Of a stretch of 64,000 nt of DNA, positions 63,875 to 64,000 are shown in pieces. How positions within the stretch are numbered: the stretch's first letter is position 1; each line of letters begins with the position of its first letter. The notes below the pieces were generated by a model. It was not told where the DNA came from. It saw only the letters and a list, made by a program, of their open reading frames with translations, and searched no databases. Source of the stretch: Phallusia mammillata (lineage: Eukaryota > Chordata > Ascidiacea > Phlebobranchia > Ascidiidae); the NCBI GenBank assembly GCA_003260075.1, contig QLIY01000120.1:141722-205721 (forward strand). Direction: 5' to 3'. A program made the position numbers and the translations under genes.

Positions 63875-63976
63875 GTGTCGCAATGCGTCGTGGACCCGGT
63901 GTTTTCCCGTAACCCCTGACTGTGGAGGCCCAGTCCAATGGGCCAAAACGCTTTGTGAAGACATGAACATTGACAA
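63875..63976 (+). CDS. RAP1GAP: RAP1GAP exon: Rap/Ran-GAP region, gene continues beyond the window
   Basis: The acceptor CCCCTAG ends at 63874 and the donor GTAAGG starts at 63977; phase 2 in and out. It encodes CRNASWTRCFPVTPDCGGPV then QWAKTLCEDMNID, aligning without gaps to the C-R-T-Y-H-D-V-I-P ... M-A-K-L-V-C-E-D-x-N-V-D segment of vertebrate RAP1GAP. A second in-frame acceptor ending at 63859 would add five codons (SILSP-R). The catalytic domain proper, with the Asn thumb, is encoded to the right of the window. Confidence 0.9.
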
Positions 63977-64000
63977 GTAAGGAAAGGTTTTGTTAAGATT

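Overview
The window looks like one AT-rich invertebrate chordate locus, most likely from an ascidian of the Ciona type. That is inferred from the overall base composition, the intron style, the hAT-type miniature elements and the divergence from vertebrate RAP1GAP; no ribosomal or mitochondrial marker is present to prove it.

Almost everything codable lies on the + strand and fits one very long gene that enters near 3.5 kb and leaves at the right edge. Its 3' exons (58.6-64.0 kb) are clearly a RAP1GAP orthologue: a GoLoco motif (Galpha-i/o binding) followed by the N-terminal part of the Rap/Ran-GAP domain. The catalytic Asn-thumb part lies beyond the window. Working upstream by splice site and reading phase, the same open frame continues through a basic/Ser-rich exon (57.2 kb), a short exon (52.9 kb), a 33-base exon (44.7 kb), and then across a 31-kb intron to an exon carrying the first half of a LIM zinc-binding domain (13.5 kb). 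From there it runs through two basic/Ser-rich exons (5.8 and 5.3 kb) and a 47-base exon to a first exon (3.5-4.2 kb) with a coiled coil and a fold resembling the RNA-binding part of LINE-1 ORF1 proteins. The longest model gives about 794 residues up to the window edge.

Four more stand-alone first exons (32.9, 44.5, 47.8 and 52.7 kb) each start with ATG and end on a GT donor in phase 2, the same phase as the internal exons they could join. The locus therefore looks like a multi-promoter gene in which every isoform shares the GoLoco-RapGAP part but carries a different N terminus; only the most upstream promoter gives the LIM domain. The perfect palindrome TGACGTCA occurs 27 times by eye, and every candidate first exon has one inside it or within about 220 bases.

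The rest is intron and flank: a ~75-base tandem array at the left edge, three hAT-type miniature elements with 8-base target duplications, CpG-richer islands with TCACGTGA palindromes, and a few hairpins. Seven exactly 10-base G runs separate near-identical flanks, and two long G runs (96 and 85 bases) stand alone. These look like assembly joins and gap padding rather than biology, and the ORFs through them should be ignored. One pair of minus-strand ORFs at 45.9-46.8 kb may be a remnant of another gene.
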